Part shown: one piece after another, positions 50,196 through 63,487 of the stretch
How the letters are laid out: every line of letters starts with the position of its first letter
Position numbering within the stretch: the first letter of the stretch is position 1
NCBI RefSeq assembly: GCF_029962835.1
Contig: NC_080579.1
Location: forward strand, 80,307,959 to 80,371,958
Direction: 5' to 3'
DNA: 64,000 nt
Source: Magnolia sinica
Lineage: Eukaryota > Streptophyta > Magnoliopsida > Magnoliales > Magnoliaceae
Position numbers and translations under genes: made by a program
Notes under the pieces: model-generated
The model's input: the letters and a program-made list of their open reading frames with translations, nothing else
Told to the model about the DNA's origin: nothing
Databases searched by the model: none

Positions 50196-50721
50196 GCGAG
50201 TGGATTAGTTGTTACCCGGGTAACACGTTGGTGGGTGTTACCCTGACCGTGGGGCCCACCTTGATGCATGTGTTTTATATTGACACCTTCCATCAGTTCT
50301 TCCCGCTCATTTTAGGGGCATGGTCAAAAAAAAAATAAAAATGCAGATCCAAAAATCTCAGGTGGACAACACAGTAGTGATTGAATGGCCGCTATTTAAA
50401 ACCATTTGGGGGCCACAAGATTTTTGTATCAAGATTATATTTGTGTTTTCCCTTCATCCAGATACGTGTGACCTTATCAACAGGTTGGATGGAAAATAAA
50501 AATAAGGGTGGTCCCTGGGAAGTTTGTAACGGTGGCATTCAATAACCACTGTTTCCCGTGGTGTGGTCCACCAGAGATTTGGATAGGCTTCAATTTTAAG
50601 ATCATGCCCAGAAATAATCTGAAAAAACTGATGGACGGCATGGATATACAATCAAGGTGGACCCCACGTTCAGGGTAAAACCCACCAATGTGTTTCCCGG
50701 GTAACACCAAATCCGCTCCGC
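50196..50721. mobile_element. Foldback-family element upstream of the GH9 gene
   Basis: The left end GCGAGTGGATTAGTTGTTAC and the right end AACACCAAATCCGCTCCGC are inverted. Both arms carry TTACCCGGG, TTGGTGGGT and a GGGCCCACCTTGAT-type core. It ends about 550 bases before the ATG. No target duplication is recognisable. Confidence 0.8.
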
Positions 50722-51042
50722 ACTAAAGGACCATAATCATATACGGTTACCATTCACTGGCGATATTTTCATTTTCATTTTATCAAAGCAGTTTTTCGTT
50801 AGAGAAAAATCAACGGCAGATATTCCATGATGCCCAGCTGGGATCCACATACAAGTGTGCCATGTGTAAGGTAGGCGGGTTTCCCGAGGTACTATTAAGT
50901 GGAAAGGAATGCAAGATGATAATTCCGTCATCTGCGCCTCAAATTTTGATTACGGGCCCATCCGTACAAATCTAATCCCGCCAGAGATCAGCCCTGGCCC
51001 ACCGAAACGAGACACAATCCCAACGGTACAAAAACGTCCCTT

Positions 51043-51208
51043 CACGTGACCGATCCGGTTCGTATGCCCGACTCGAGCCGGTCAAAAAAACGGCCGAACC
51101 ACGCCCCGCATCGTTAGCCGTGCTTAAAGCGAAACCGTTCCATTCCACGTGTTAGGCTCCCATTGGCCCAGCTCAGAGCATCCAATGACAGACGCTGCTT
51201 TTTATACA
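51043..51208 (+). promoter_or_regulatory. Candidate core promoter of the GH9 gene
   Basis: Two CACGTG G-box cores lie at 51043-51048 and 51146-51151. A CCAAT box is at 51182-51186 and an inverted one (ATTGG) near 51161. A TATA-like TTTATAC lies at 51201-51207, about 65 bases before the ATG, implying a short leader. Spacing is sensible for a plant promoter, but these short motifs are common, so their use is inferred. Confidence 0.4.
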
Positions 51209-51272
51209 CGTCCCTCGCTATTCCTCCGCCTTCGAGATTTCCCTCTGTATCTTTTCGGTGGTCGGCTTCGCC

Positions 51273-54200
51273 ATGGCGCTCTCTTCGGCGGTCCGTCTCA
51301 TCTGCCTCCTGCTGCTCGTAGTAGCGAATCCTCCACCGTGTTCCGCAGGACACGATTACGGTGACGCATTGCGGAAGAGCATCCTCTTCTTCGAGGGGCA
51401 GCGCTCCGGTAAGCTCCCGCCAGACCAGCGATTGAAGTGGCGGAGAGACTCTGCGCTGAGAGACGGAGCTCACGAAGGAGTAAGAGAAACTCATTTTTAT
51501 CGTCGTTTTCTCGACATTTTGATTTCTCGGGGGAAATGAGGGTTTGCTCGTTTGCCGTGTGTTTTGTTTGGATTTCTCTCTCACATATTGCGATATTTTC
51601 TTGGAATGCTGAAAAGTGAAAATCTCGCGTTCGTTAGCTCAGTGATTTTCAGGTTGAAGGAGGTTTGGTAGTCTGCCGGAATACCTAATTATTCGGTGAA
51701 GAGGCCCACGCAATCCACAAGTGGGGTCTGGTGATTTGGGATATTAGCCGGAAACATTCACCAACCCGGCTTGGTGGGCCAGCGTATTCGGCTCTCCAGC
51801 GGACTACCGTCTTTTACCGAAAAACTAGAGTTTTATAATTCGTGCACGTCGGATATACCTAGCTAAGTGATATCAATCCGATTGGATTCGGCTGCAGGGG
51901 ATTAGGGAACCGTCCGATCAATGTGGTTGCCTCTTGGATTGGGTGCAGTAGCTATCCAGAAAAATGGCCATAGATTGAACGGCTAGAAATACCCGATTAC
52001 TGTCATTGGGCATTGGTTCATCCATACGTTGGCTGCTGTGGTGTGGTCCATCTGAAATCTATATCTGATTCATTTTTGTGACCACGCCCAAAAATAAGCT
52101 GACAAAACGGATGGACGGCGTGGATATACAATGCATGCATCGAGGTGAGGTCCATGGTAGGGTCCCACCCACATTGCTGGTTCCGTTTCGCGGGTAAGTC
52201 GCGTCACTCGACGTGTACTGTATCTGCCAAAAAAAGGACAGACGGACTCATGTGTCAGTTTTGCACAGTTTAAAAAAGGCAGTGATACAAGCCACCCAAA
52301 TTGTTGGTCACATTGTCGATGGACCAGATTTCCAAAATTACTCTGAACGAGAAATCATAACCATCCAATAAATGTCCATCAGATGGACAGTCAGAACTAT
52401 AATAGTGAGTGGTCCAAGTTTCGAAGGGAAAAAACATTTGAGTTAATATTATTTTCTGATTGCAGTTTTTTAGGTTACTCTCCATCCATTTGGAATTGCG
52501 ATTCGGATACTCCGAATAGCCATTCAACTATACCACGTGTACGGTTGAAGAGTCTCCACCACTTCTGAAGTTGTACAACGATGAAAATCCTTCGATAGAA
52601 ACCAAAATCTCACTCTTTTCGAATTCCCACTTTATTACAAAACAGTGTGAAAGTTAGTATACTTTTTCCGTTATTTTGTCGTGTAGTATTCCCATTTTCA
52701 TCCCAAAATGCGGCGACATTTCGAGAAAGAAGCAAAACTGGAAATCGTCCGTCCGTTACATTGACCGCCTTAAAATTGATAGTTCCCTCCATTCGTCAGG
52801 AGTGGTCCACACAAATCAATAAACAATGGATTGCCTTAGTCTACACGTGGCCCACCTGATGAATGGATAACCTAATTTTATTTATTTATTTATGAAATTG
52901 TTCGTTGGCCCCCACAACTTACAGGTTCGTTTGGTATATTGCCTAATAATAGCTGGAGTTTGAACTCTTGGTTATGATGACGAAATTGCCCTTTGTGAGG
53001 ATGGAGCTTACACTTTTATATGGGGGTGGAAATGTCAAATTCCCTCCCTGTTGTGGTGCTTCACATGCATATTCAAGTAACAGATCTGGACCGTCCATTT
53101 GAGTTTTCCCTATTCTTTTCGTGGCCACAGCGCACACTCACATGGATGGATTACAAAAAGAGAGACCAATATTTGGAAGGTTAGCGGCTTACGAGCTACA
53201 GAAGTTTTTCATGGTGGGCCATCAGAAGTGGGGGAAACTTGATGGATGGTTCAGATTGATGATTTCCACGTGTCTAAATCATGTGCGCACACATGATCGT
53301 AAATGCACACATGCATGAGCTTTTTTCTTCTATCCTTTCGGTTTTCCACTTTCCACTCCAACGAATTCCAACTTGCGGCCGTTATCTATGGCCAGATAAG
53401 TCGTTAACGTCTTAACGCCGTCATATTTCTGTTTACAGGTGGACCTGACGGGCGGTTACTACGACGCCGGCGACAATGTGAAGTTCGGCTTCCCGATGGC
53501 CTTCACGACGACACTGCTGGCGTGGAGCGTCATCGATTTCGGGAGGAGCATGGGCCCGGAGCTCAATAACGCCGTTAAGGCCGTTAAGTGGGCGACGGAC
53601 TATCTGTTAAAAGCAACGGCGGTCCCGAACACTATCTACGTGCAGGTGGGGGACGCTTTCTCGGACCACAACTGCTGGGAGCGGCCGGAGGACATGGACA
53701 CGCGACGGACTGTCTACAAGGTGGACACTGCGCACCCCGGATCTGATGTGGCGGGCGAGACTGCTGCGGCACTCGCAGCCGGGTCGATCGTGTTCCGGTC
53801 ACGTGACCCCGCGTACTCTAGCCTCCTCCTCAACAGAGCCGTTAGCGTAAGTCGTTTTCACACACAATCTTTTTCCGTTCGGTCGTTGTTGTACGGAGCG
53901 AATCACGAGGAGTCTGCTTTATTACTCTGAGCTAGTGCATGTGGGGGCAACGGTAGAGTTAGTGGGCGTCTGACAGTGGGACTGGAATCCTCCCTACTTA
54001 TATCTATTTTAAGCTGCGAGTGAAACACCAAAGCTCCGTGGGGTCCATGTTGTGTATGTAAAATCCTATCCGTCCATCAGGTTATAACATTGTATGGACT
54101 CTGCATGCATAAGATCAGCCCGATTATAAGCTGCTAGTTCACAGTGTGGCCCACCTGAATTTTATATTCTCCTCATCTTGGTTATCTACACCTGATTGAC

Positions 54201-57200
54201 GGCTCCAATGAAAGATATACATCACAATGGTTCGAATATGAACCTGTGGTTGGCATTTCCTCCCCGGAAACGGATTGGCTACTCTCCCTGCCACGAGCCC
54301 GGTGGCTGATGGTCGCTGCTCTGTGGGCCGCACCATGATGTATGTGTTTCATCCATTCTGTTCATCCATTTTTAAAGATCATTTTAGGGTTTGATCCAAA
54401 ATATTAGGGGTATGTAAATCTCAGGTGGACCACACCACAAGAAAACAATAGTGATTGGATATCCATCATTCAAATCTTTCTAAGACCTACTGTACTGTTT
54501 ATTTGACATCTATTATGGTGCTATAAAATGATATAAAATGATGAATGCGATAAACAACAATCAGGGGCCCCACACACAACTTTTGCATTGTTTAGCAGGG
54601 GAGTGATCTTCGTCTCCCATTACCAGTTGGTTTCCTGTTATTGTCCACTTAAGATTCGGATATACCTCATTTTTTGGTCTCATGGCATAAAAATATATGA
54701 ATGTCATGGATGAAACACATACATCATGGTGGGCCCCACAGAGCACCCACCACCAGCCATTGGCTGATGGCAGGGGGAGTAGCCAATCCGTTTCCTCCAT
54801 CCCCATTGTTCCATGTTAGGTGCCCCATCAGAATCCCGTATCTAGCAGTTTTTTTAATGCCATAAGGCACCGTCCATGGACGGCGTGGATTTTACATATA
54901 CAACATGGTGGCACCAGCAGGCTTGGTTGATTTTGGTGCTGTGCTGCGGGCGATTCCAGTCCTGGTCCATCGTGCTGGATCCGGAAGGTTGGCTCGTCGC
55001 AGCTACTCGACATGGGTTGCTGGGGAACAAGGATTCGAACCGTACAACTAGTGAATTTCACCTACCTAATGATCCTTGCCATTAATTTCACCAGATGGAT
55101 CTGGTCTAATGCTGACCGTGTGAATTGGACAGTCAGTCAGCAATATTAACTTCCGCCCTTCCATATGTAGGACCAATTAATGGACGTTCTCTCTGCTCTA
55201 TCTGTCACGTGTCATCAAAGGACGGACGCAGGACCCTTTCCTGACCTCATTGCAGCGTTCTACCACCCTTACACATGTAGTCTAGGACGTACACGTGTCT
55301 ACATTTACTCAACTTGAACCATCTGAATCATGGGCCCCTCATTGCAGGAACCAAAATGGACTATGGTTAATGTCTCTCGATCGTTCATTTGATGGCCACG
55401 AACCGGACAGATAGGGTCACGCGTCCACTTTGTTTATAGTTAGAAGCCATCTACAGTGGAGCCCGCGATTTGAACGATTAGGATTCGGAAACATCCATGC
55501 TACATGTGCGGGCTATGTGCCCGCGTGTGTAGGGTGATGCTCCGACAGAGTATCTATGTTTTTTTTCTCGGGAGTAACGGAACGGACTTGCGTGGCAGTG
55601 TTACGATATTTTCATTCCGTTTTGCGGTGCAGGTCTTCGAGTTTGCTGACAAGCACCGGGGTGCGTACAGTAGCAGCCTTCACTCTGCGGTTTGCCCTTT
55701 TTACTGCGACGTGAATGGGTATCAGGTGAGGCGAAAATGCGACCGTTGGATTATGATAGAGAAAAGCATGACCGTTGGACCTTTTCTTTTCACTTTGCGA
55801 AAATAGCATTTTTGGAAGCTTTCAACTGATTCCTAACCTACACAACACTCTACTGAAATGATTCCGTAGAGTCATATCCACTAAACATTCATGCTAGCTA
55901 CCCTTTTCCTCCGTGGAAGTTTCACTTGGCATGGTGAATTTGAAACCGTCCATCGAGTGGGCCCCTACCCATTGGAAAGTTGGACGGTTTGATTTTCATT
56001 GTAAAAACCAGCGTCCCGTTTCCTCTACCAACTGTTTAAGGTAGAGGAACAGGGGAGCGTTCGCTCTTCTCAAAATGGGTGATTGCCGCTCTATGTAATT
56101 TTGTGGAACCTGGACAGATCTGTCTGTTGAAATAATGGGGCCCACAGTGATCGTCCCAACATTTCCACGTAAGGGTAGAGTGCGGGATCAGTTATTTGGT
56201 GATCCGGCGGATTTCCGTTCTTTCCAAGAAAACTGAAAGGATTTATCGTTGGTTGGCCATTTGGGGTTTGCTCACTTTTTTCACCCCCCTTTCTTTTTCC
56301 TTTTCTTTTTCTTTTTTCTAAAATTAGGCGTGATTTGCTCTCGTAATCATATGATTTTTTCCCTATATTCTATCAAGCCCGCAATCTACGGTCCACAGAT
56401 TGAATAATTTTCATTCTATCATGTATATGTAGCATCTAAAGCTTTTGATCTGACCCTGTGGATCAACCTTATTCAACAATCAATTCCATCCACTTATCGA
56501 GTGGGCCATATTGTTGAAACTAAGTTCTAGCGTTTTAAAAGTAACAAAATACAAATGTGGTCCACTAGATGAGTGGATATGGATGATTTTTGCCCAACTG
56601 ATCCTCATGATGCGGATAAACTATTGGAGAGGTTGGATATTGAACACATGAGAAAGATTGGAAGTTATTCACTGGGTGGCATTCTGTCATGGATGCATGT
56701 AGCATCCAACCTCCACACGAGTTCTAGTATGTGTATGTAACATCCAACCCTTCCAATAGGTTGGACCAATACGAGGATGCTTCCACAAAAATTAACACCA
56801 TCCATCATCAGGTGGGCCATACTGTTGAAAACAATATCTAGAAATTGATAAGTTAGAAAATACAATGTGGTCAGCTAGATCAGTGGATGTGGCTGATTTT
56901 CTCAGACGGTAATCCTCATGATCCGGATAAGCTATTGGACGGATTGGATTTTGCATGCGCAAGAAAGATTGGAAGTTATTCACTAGGCGGATGGTTTCTT
57001 TTAGTCCATTCCCATGTAGTGAAAACGTGGCACCTGTGTGTGATGTCTTAGCCGTTCATTACGTGACGCCCTTGTCCCAAACCAAAAAAATCAGGCCTTC
57101 AAAAGAAAGAACCTTAACCGGGTTGGTTATTACAAGTTTATATAACTAACTTGGCCGAGTAATCCCAGCCGTCCATCAGCTAGGTCTCACCAAAAGTTAG

Positions 57201-60200
57201 TAAAACTTGGCCGAGTAATCCCAGCCGTCCATCAGCTAGGTCTCACCAAAAGTTAGTAAATTAGGGTTGTAATTTTAAAATGAAGATAAGATGGACCCCA
57301 CAAGGGGGAATGGATGTTGGTTGCAGGATGAGTTGCTTTGGGGAGCAGCATGGTTGCACAAGGCATCGAGGAGGCGGGAATACAGAGAGTACATAAAGAC
57401 GAACGAGGAGGTGTTGGGAGCTGGAGAAACCATTAATGAATTCGGTTGGGATAACAAGCATGCTGGTATTAACGTCCTCATTTCCAAGGTGCTTTTCCTT
57501 CGCCCTTTTTGACCATGTATATAATCCCTTTTTTAAGATATGGAGTGGGGCCCACTTTTCTTAATCTTCCAGCCGTTAGCATGATGGATCCCATGTGTAT
57601 TGTGTGAGCGTGCCCCAAATACCCATCACGTCTATATTACTGTTTGTCATGTATTCGCCCTAACCGTTTGTTTTTAAGTCACTGATCTAACGGTTAGTAT
57701 CAACTGATTTGCGATAATTTTTTAGGACTCGCTTATCCTTCGTGGGTTCCTTTCAGTTCAACGGTAAGATCCCCGAACTACATAAAGACAAGCGTATCAC
57801 AACACTATTCACGTTCTGATGCAAAAGTACTGTAGTTACTAACGAAACACTGTGTTGTGCCTGTCCTTTCTTGTCTTCTCCTTTCGTCTTATTATTCTTA
57901 CTATTATTCCATTTAGATACTTGCAAAATGGTTGTGACTCATTCACTGCAAACGAGGCATAGTTCTAAGGAAATCCTGACCGTCAAAATAGCTGGCTCTG
58001 TTATGAACAGAGTATAACGCAGAAGAACCATTTTTGAGGTTGGATTTTCCTGTTGAATTTAGGGCCCATGGATAATAAGAATAGAATAGGTTGATATAGG
58101 TGGTACAATGAGGTGCAATGGAGAGCAAGAACTCCATCAGTTAAGAGTGAGTTGATATGAGATGGATGCTATAAGAAGGTAATAGGGAGGGTCAAGGGGA
58201 CGTGCATGAGGGAACGTGATTTTGCATAAAGCTCCTACGGAATGTTTGTGAGAAATCTACCTCTTCATACATTTTTTCAAATCATTTTAGAACATGTGAC
58301 AAAAAATGAGGTAGATCCAAAACTCAAGCAAGCGCGCGATAAGAAATGATGAGGATTGAATGTTCACCATTGAAATATTTGTTAGATGACAAAAGTTTCA
58401 GATTAGGCTTAATATGTTTGTGTTTTCAGTTTATCCCATTAAAAATGACCTTATGAACTGTATAAATGACATATAAACATTATGGTGGACTCTAGGGAGG
58501 TTTCAGCGTAGGCATTTCTCTACCCTCTGTTTCTTGTTGTGGGTCATACTTAGTTTGGATATGCTTTATGTTTTGTCCCATGTTTTAAAATGATTTGGCA
58601 AAACAAATGAATATGGTTGATTTCTCACAAACATCACGGTGGAGGTCATTTATCTTCCCTTAACAAGAAATCCACATCCTGCATGAAGGTAGTAAAAAAG
58701 AAAATTTGTAGTACCAGCTAAAGTAGCTCAATAAAATTCATGTAACTAGCCCGAACCATTTGACATAAGATTTAAATGATGATGATAATGATATTAAATT
58801 TCTTATTGAATTTTCGTCATTCACTTCTCTTCCTAGCAATAGATAGCGACCATAGTATTATAAGGAGCGGTGGGAGCTCCTTTAGGACCCCAATTCTAAC
58901 AAACAATTTTAATATATCAATTGTACTGTCGAAGTAAACCTAGTGGAAAAATAAACTTTATAGGTGGGAACACTAGAGAACAATATCTAGCCGGTTGATA
59001 AATAGCAAAATACATATTGCCATAGACTAGATAGATGTCTTGTTAGACAGATCCACCTAATACGTTGGAAGTTGTATGGTGGGTGGACCGTAATTTAAAT
59101 ATTCAAAACCTTCCTATTTAAATGTAAGAGATCATCAGGCTCCCATTTATGTGTGATCTCATCCATCCAATGGGTGGTCTGGCCATTTAAATGCCCTTAT
59201 TTGATCTTGAGCGGAGAGGGACCCAACCCACACCCAGTCTCGCATATGTGTGGCACGTTCAAGCTTACATTCGTCTTGTATGTCACGCTGAAACATATGC
59301 TTTTGTCATTAGTGCTTTCAATCCTTTTCATTGCAAGGACAAAAGTACAGGCAGCTTATATTCTCTTCTCTATTATGCATGCCTTTTCTCTTTTACATCT
59401 TTTTCTTTTGGTCGGCATTGTCCTCTTTATTCCTTTCCTGGCGAAATGCATGTGATTTGAGGAAGTATGATGGATGACTCCCACATGGGCCCCATGCATT
59501 GGAAAACACCTGGATGCACATACTTGTGAAGTCTTGGGCCTTTTTGATTGCCACTCATCAAGTGGGCCACACCACCATTTTTATATTATATTAGCAGTAA
59601 TCCATTTTTTTCTGTGTTGGCCCACCTAATAAGTGAAATTTGCACTAGGTGATCTTGACAGTGAGCAGAACTTATTGGACGGGTTGGATGTCGCATACAC
59701 GTGATATTTTGGAACTTACCCGCTGGTTGGATGGTAACTTAACATCTAATTATAAGGATTGAAACAACCTTGATAGCCTATAGTTTATAGAAACTATAAT
59801 TTCTAATACATAGTTACTGTTACTTAAAAAAGGGATGGACTCATTTTTTAAGTGTCACAACCAAACAGGGCCTTTGTGGTTGAACCATGCCATTTGTGGG
59901 CCTCTTCCTTCATAGTCTGGAAACGGATGGCTAGGATTGAAGCCCGGGAGTTCACACATCCAACCGAGCAATGTGGGTTCATCATCATCATCTAAGCCAC
60001 TTTGGGTTCAGCTACACTAATTGGATGTTTTAGCTAATTTCTGACTTACAGGATTTCTTTTCTTAGTACAATTTTTAAAGGGGCCCTCAAAACCATTTCA
60101 GGCTGAGAGATCTGGGCCATTCATCAGGTAGGGTACACTGTAACTCGTGGATGATAAGAACAGACGTTAGAAAAAAGTGTTTAACTCTCCAAATTCAACG

Positions 60201-62808
60201 TACATGTGTGGCTCACTTGATGAGTATACTGTCCACAGTGGGGGAAAATTCCAAAAAACAGAAATGATTTTGCGCCATTGCCAAACGGGGTTTTAATATT
60301 CTTTTACAATTATGAAAACTCAGGGGCTTTTTTGTAATTTTACAGGAAGTGGCGATGGGAAAAGCTAACTACCTACAGTCGTTCAAGCAAAACGCTGATA
60401 GCTTCATCTGTTCGCTGTTGCCGGGAACATCTCGCCCTCAAATTCAATATTCACCAGGTTTCACTAAAATGGTTTTTATTTATTTATTTATTTATTTTTT
60501 ATTTGTCTGTAAACCGTTTAAATTGCACTCATCTATGACATATGGTTCGTACATCTGGTGGGCCTTACTCTGGATCGGTTTCACCTAAAAGAATGATAGA
60601 GAATCCAGAATTCGAGGCTCTTTTACAGATGAACGTCTTATTGCCTTTTAATAGGAAAATAATAAAAAACTTACTGAATTTGCTAATATATATTTATATT
60701 TAAATTTATTTATTAATTTAGAATTCTTTTTTAAATATCTCCCCAGAAGTTTTTGGGCCGAGAAATTTTGGAAAACGAGATTTGTCTCTATGGGATTATT
60801 AAAGTGGAGTAATAAAGTAAAAAGCCAAGATTTCAGAAACAGAAAAGCAAATGCGATTGGTGGACCCATTCACAGCTCATATCACCAATGTTCAGCATCA
60901 TGTGGGGTCCAGCTATCATTGGCACCTTTCATTTTATTTTTAATTAAATAATGGTGTCGTTTTCCCTTGAAAAATCAGGTGGGCTGATCTTTAAAGCTGG
61001 AGGAAGTAACATGCAGCACGTGACATCGCTGTCTTTCTTGCTTCTGGCTTACTCCAACTACATAAGCCACTCCAGGCAGCTCGTGCCATGTGGCAAGATC
61101 TCCGCCACCCCAGCTCAGCTCAGACGGTTGGCCAAACGCCAGGTACCCTCTTTGATTTTTTAGTCAGAGTTTGACTGATAATACACAGGCAGAAATTATT
61201 CAAAATCGCATTCCCTTGGTAACAACTAAATCAAATCAAGCATGGACAGAAAATTTCTACTAATTGATCACCTGACCGTTGGATGGATGGACATATATTG
61301 GACGGTTAAAAATGTAAAGTATTCAATGCTCCTATTTCAATTATCAAGTATCCAGGAATCATAGGCTAGGGTTGTCCATCTAACTTAAGAACGGTTGGAA
61401 TTCAATTCAGTCCTTTAAATTGAGAGGAGTTAATATATGCTTTGCCATGTATACAATTTCTAAGTGCCTGTGTATCAACCATGATATCTAGCCCGTGTAT
61501 GATGCCTAGCCGGTCAAGTTAAGTAAAGCCTACCTAATAAATGGACCACTCGTGTCAATGTGTCGCTTGTGTATGACACTAGAGCCGTACAAAAGGTGGC
61601 CCATTTATCAAACAGACTTCATTTCACCGTTCAAATCAATGGACCGCCAATGTATGTTTGTGGCCCAAAGTGGGTTGTACCAGTTCCACTGAAGTGGCAC
61701 ATCATTTGAAATAAAACGTGGTGTATGGGCCGGTTGGACTGGGCTAAATTGAGCCCATTCAAGTACAACTTGAGTTTGGCCCAACCATCAGAACCAATGT
61801 CATGATTAGACGGATCAGATCAAGCAACATGTAACACATCAATGGATCAAGTAGCTGACGGAATCTCATGCGAACTCAGTCAATCCGATGATTTTAGCCA
61901 TGCATGCTCGGTGAGCTCCTTGATTCTAGCCTTAGACGTGTTGCATGTTGCTTGATCTGATCCATCCGATGGTGTGATTGGACTAAATCCATGGGCAGAA
62001 TCAAGTGCAGGTCCGGCCCAACTAATATTATTGGTCTTAAAGAACCGGCCTACTGCGTCCATATGGATCTATGCATCACTAGCCGTTCGTACAAGTGGGG
62101 CCCATGGTAATATTTTGATCCATATATTGCTGATATGCCCCACTCCAAATCCACCATGCTCTGAAAATTCTCGAGGATAAAAATTGGTCTGGATTTTCAT
62201 AGTCCCATTTGGATTGGCTTGTATCTTCCACTGTGGGTTGGTTTTTAGGGCACAACCTACCCTGAAATGAGGTCATTAGATGAACGGTTTTAACCATGTA
62301 AATCCTGGGACATTCACATAATTGTGGCCCATCATAATCAATCTTAACAGTTCATTCAAGGGACCTAATTCCAAAATGCGATGTGACATTTGCACTATGG
62401 GCCCATTCATCATGTGGGCCACCAACTGATTTTGTTCTGATCACCAAAGATTTCTTTCTTCTTTATGATCTGTAGGTGGATTACATTCTAGGCGATAATC
62501 CTAAGAAAATGTCATACATGGTGGGCTATGGTAATCACTACCCTCTACGCATACACCATCGGGCCAGCTCAGTTCCGTCCGTGGCATCTCATCCGGCCCA
62601 CATTGGCTGCAAGGCTGGATCACGCTACTATCTCACCCCAAACCCCAACCCTAACATTCTTGTGGGCGCGGTGGTTGGTGGGCCTAACATCACGGACGAT
62701 TTTCCGGACTCGAGGCCATTCTTCCAAGAGTCAGAGCCCACAACCTACATCAACGCGCCATTGGTGGGCCTACTTGGGTATTTTTGGGCCCATCCTAACC
62801 CCACATAA
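51273..62808 (+). CDS. Secreted GH9 endo-beta-1,4-glucanase (class B cellulase), seven exons
   Basis: Exons are 51273-51479, 53439-53846, 55633-55725, 57327-57488, 60346-60457, 60979-61142 and 62476-62808. Joined, they encode 492 residues ending in TAA. All six introns are GT..AG and phase 0, except the fifth, which splits the codon of Gly328. Residues 1 to about 25 form a signal peptide with a leucine-rich core and a Pro-Cys-Ser-Ala cleavage region. The mature domain starts at [10 protein letters not shown]. The DAGDN motif (Asp78, Asp81) carries the expected nucleophile-activating base. The first GH9 signature ends in HHR (His410, Arg411). The second (Phe458 to Ala476, with Glu469 in [10 protein letters not shown]) carries the proton donor. 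An N-I-T sequon lies at Asn453. Length and lack of a membrane anchor or C-terminal CBM49 fit class B (GH9B), which is secreted and acts on amorphous cellulose or glucan in the wall. A GTG 15 bases upstream is in frame, but the ATG is the better start. The exact GH9B subgroup is not resolved. Confidence 0.95.
51480..53438 (+). other. Intron 1 of the GH9 gene
   Basis: The donor is GTAAGA and the acceptor TTTACAG. At 1.96 kb, it contains one right-arm fragment of the foldback repeat family (about 52025-52165) and otherwise no recognised feature. The intron lies just before the exon encoding the catalytic DAGD motif. Confidence 0.85.
52025..52165 (+). mobile_element. Foldback-family right-arm fragment in intron 1
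   Basis: It shows the conserved right-arm series: GTGGTGTGGTCCA, then a CATTTTTG block, then GATGGACGGCGTGGATATA and a GTCCCACCCAC tip. No matching left arm is present, so this is a truncated copy. Confidence 0.55.
54266..54795. mobile_element. Mutator-like foldback element in intron 2
   Basis: Inverted termini begin GGAAACGGATTGGCTACTC and end with its complement. Arms of well over 150 bases carry the family core (GTGGGCC, then TGATGTATGTGTTTCATCC). The flanking 9-mers TTCCTCCCC and TCCATCCCC match at 7 of 9 positions, which fits an aged 9-bp target duplication. It has no coding capacity. Intron 2 runs from 53847 to 55632. Confidence 0.7.
56545..57000. repeat. Degenerate ~310-bp direct repeat in intron 3
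   Basis: Two blocks, about 56555-56690 and 56870-57000, share an ordered set of phrases. These include a GTGGTC..CTAGAT start, CCTCATGAT.CGGATAA, and the end AGAAAGATTGGAAGTTATTC. This is an old duplication within intron 3 (55726-57326). Confidence 0.55.
57148..57259. repeat. 56-bp tandem duplication in intron 3
   Basis: The unit starting AACTTGGCCGAGTAATCCC occurs twice in succession with a 56-base period and no differences that I can see. It lies about 70 bases upstream of the exon 4 acceptor, so it is a recent duplication close to a splice site. Confidence 0.85.
58238..58640. mobile_element. Foldback-family element in intron 4
   Basis: The two ends are inverted: ATGTTTGTGAGAAATC on the left and GATTTCTCACAAACAT on the right, with the usual ATCATTTTAGAACATG core inside each arm. 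Central sequence matches the family (a TTTGTGTTTTC segment and a GACCTTATGAA segment). Intron 4 (57489-60345) otherwise shows no recognised feature. Confidence 0.6.
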
Positions 62809-63060
62809 TGATGGTAGCTTGTAAAAGCACAGAGTGCGTATTAAGCACCGTGCGTACCCTAGGAAAATATTAGCTGATATAATCATAATTCAATATAGGA
62901 AGCTGCATTTTGTAATTACTAGCCTATTTCTTTTAATGCAAAAATGGGTGTTTGGAAATTTTCATTTTGGATGACTTGTGTTTATTTTAATGGTTGAATG
63001 AGTTTGTTTACTTGGGGAAGTTGTAAACAAGCGATGAAGGGTTTAGATCTCTGTTAGCAG
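62809..63060 (+). other. Probable 3' UTR and polyadenylation region of the GH9 gene
   Basis: The stretch after the TAA becomes T- and A-rich, with TTGTAA-type far-upstream motifs and AATATA or CATAAT near-upstream candidates between about 62870 and 62920. There is no canonical AATAAA, which is usual in plants. The end of the transcript is not determinable by eye. Confidence 0.3.
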
Positions 63061-63074
63061 AATTCTGTTTTAAA

Positions 63075-63245
63075 CTCCTTATTTTAAAGATGGGAGTCAT
63101 TGGTTTCACTGTTTTCTGTGGTGTGGTCTACTTAAGGTTTGGATCTGCTTCATTAATGGGTTCATCCCTTAAAATAATCTGGAAAACTGGATGGATGGTG
63201 TGGATCTAATATATACATCATAGTGTGGCCCACAGAGCTTTGCAA
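63075..63245. mobile_element. Foldback-family right arm downstream of the GH9 gene
   Basis: It shows CACTGTTTTCTGTGGTGTGG, GATCTGCTTCATT, TTAAAATAATCTGG and GGATGGTGTGGATC, then ACATCATAGTGTGGCCCAC. The left arm is absent. Confidence 0.55.
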
Positions 63246-63487
63246 CGCCAATACACCACTGAGGTCGCACACCACGTAATCGACTTTGTGGAAGCAAATT
63301 GCCGTAGCATTTCACTTTGGAGAGATGGTTATGCGGTTCACTGATTATCAATTTCCAGTTTGATGCGGGTGCACCTCCAAAGCACACTCGAGTGATGACA
63401 GTTTTCTTCACCGATTGTCAATTTTGTAGTTTGAACGGGTGTAAATGGAGACAAATGGGAGGAATGGATAGTAAATTGAGATACATG

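Noticed and set aside
51258..51272. GTG start upstream of the glucanase ATG
   Set aside because: Plant nuclear genes start at ATG, and the signal peptide begins well from the ATG at 51273.
51114..51584. Antisense 156-codon frame over exon 1
   Set aside because: It is a shadow of the GC-rich coding exon and has no independent support.
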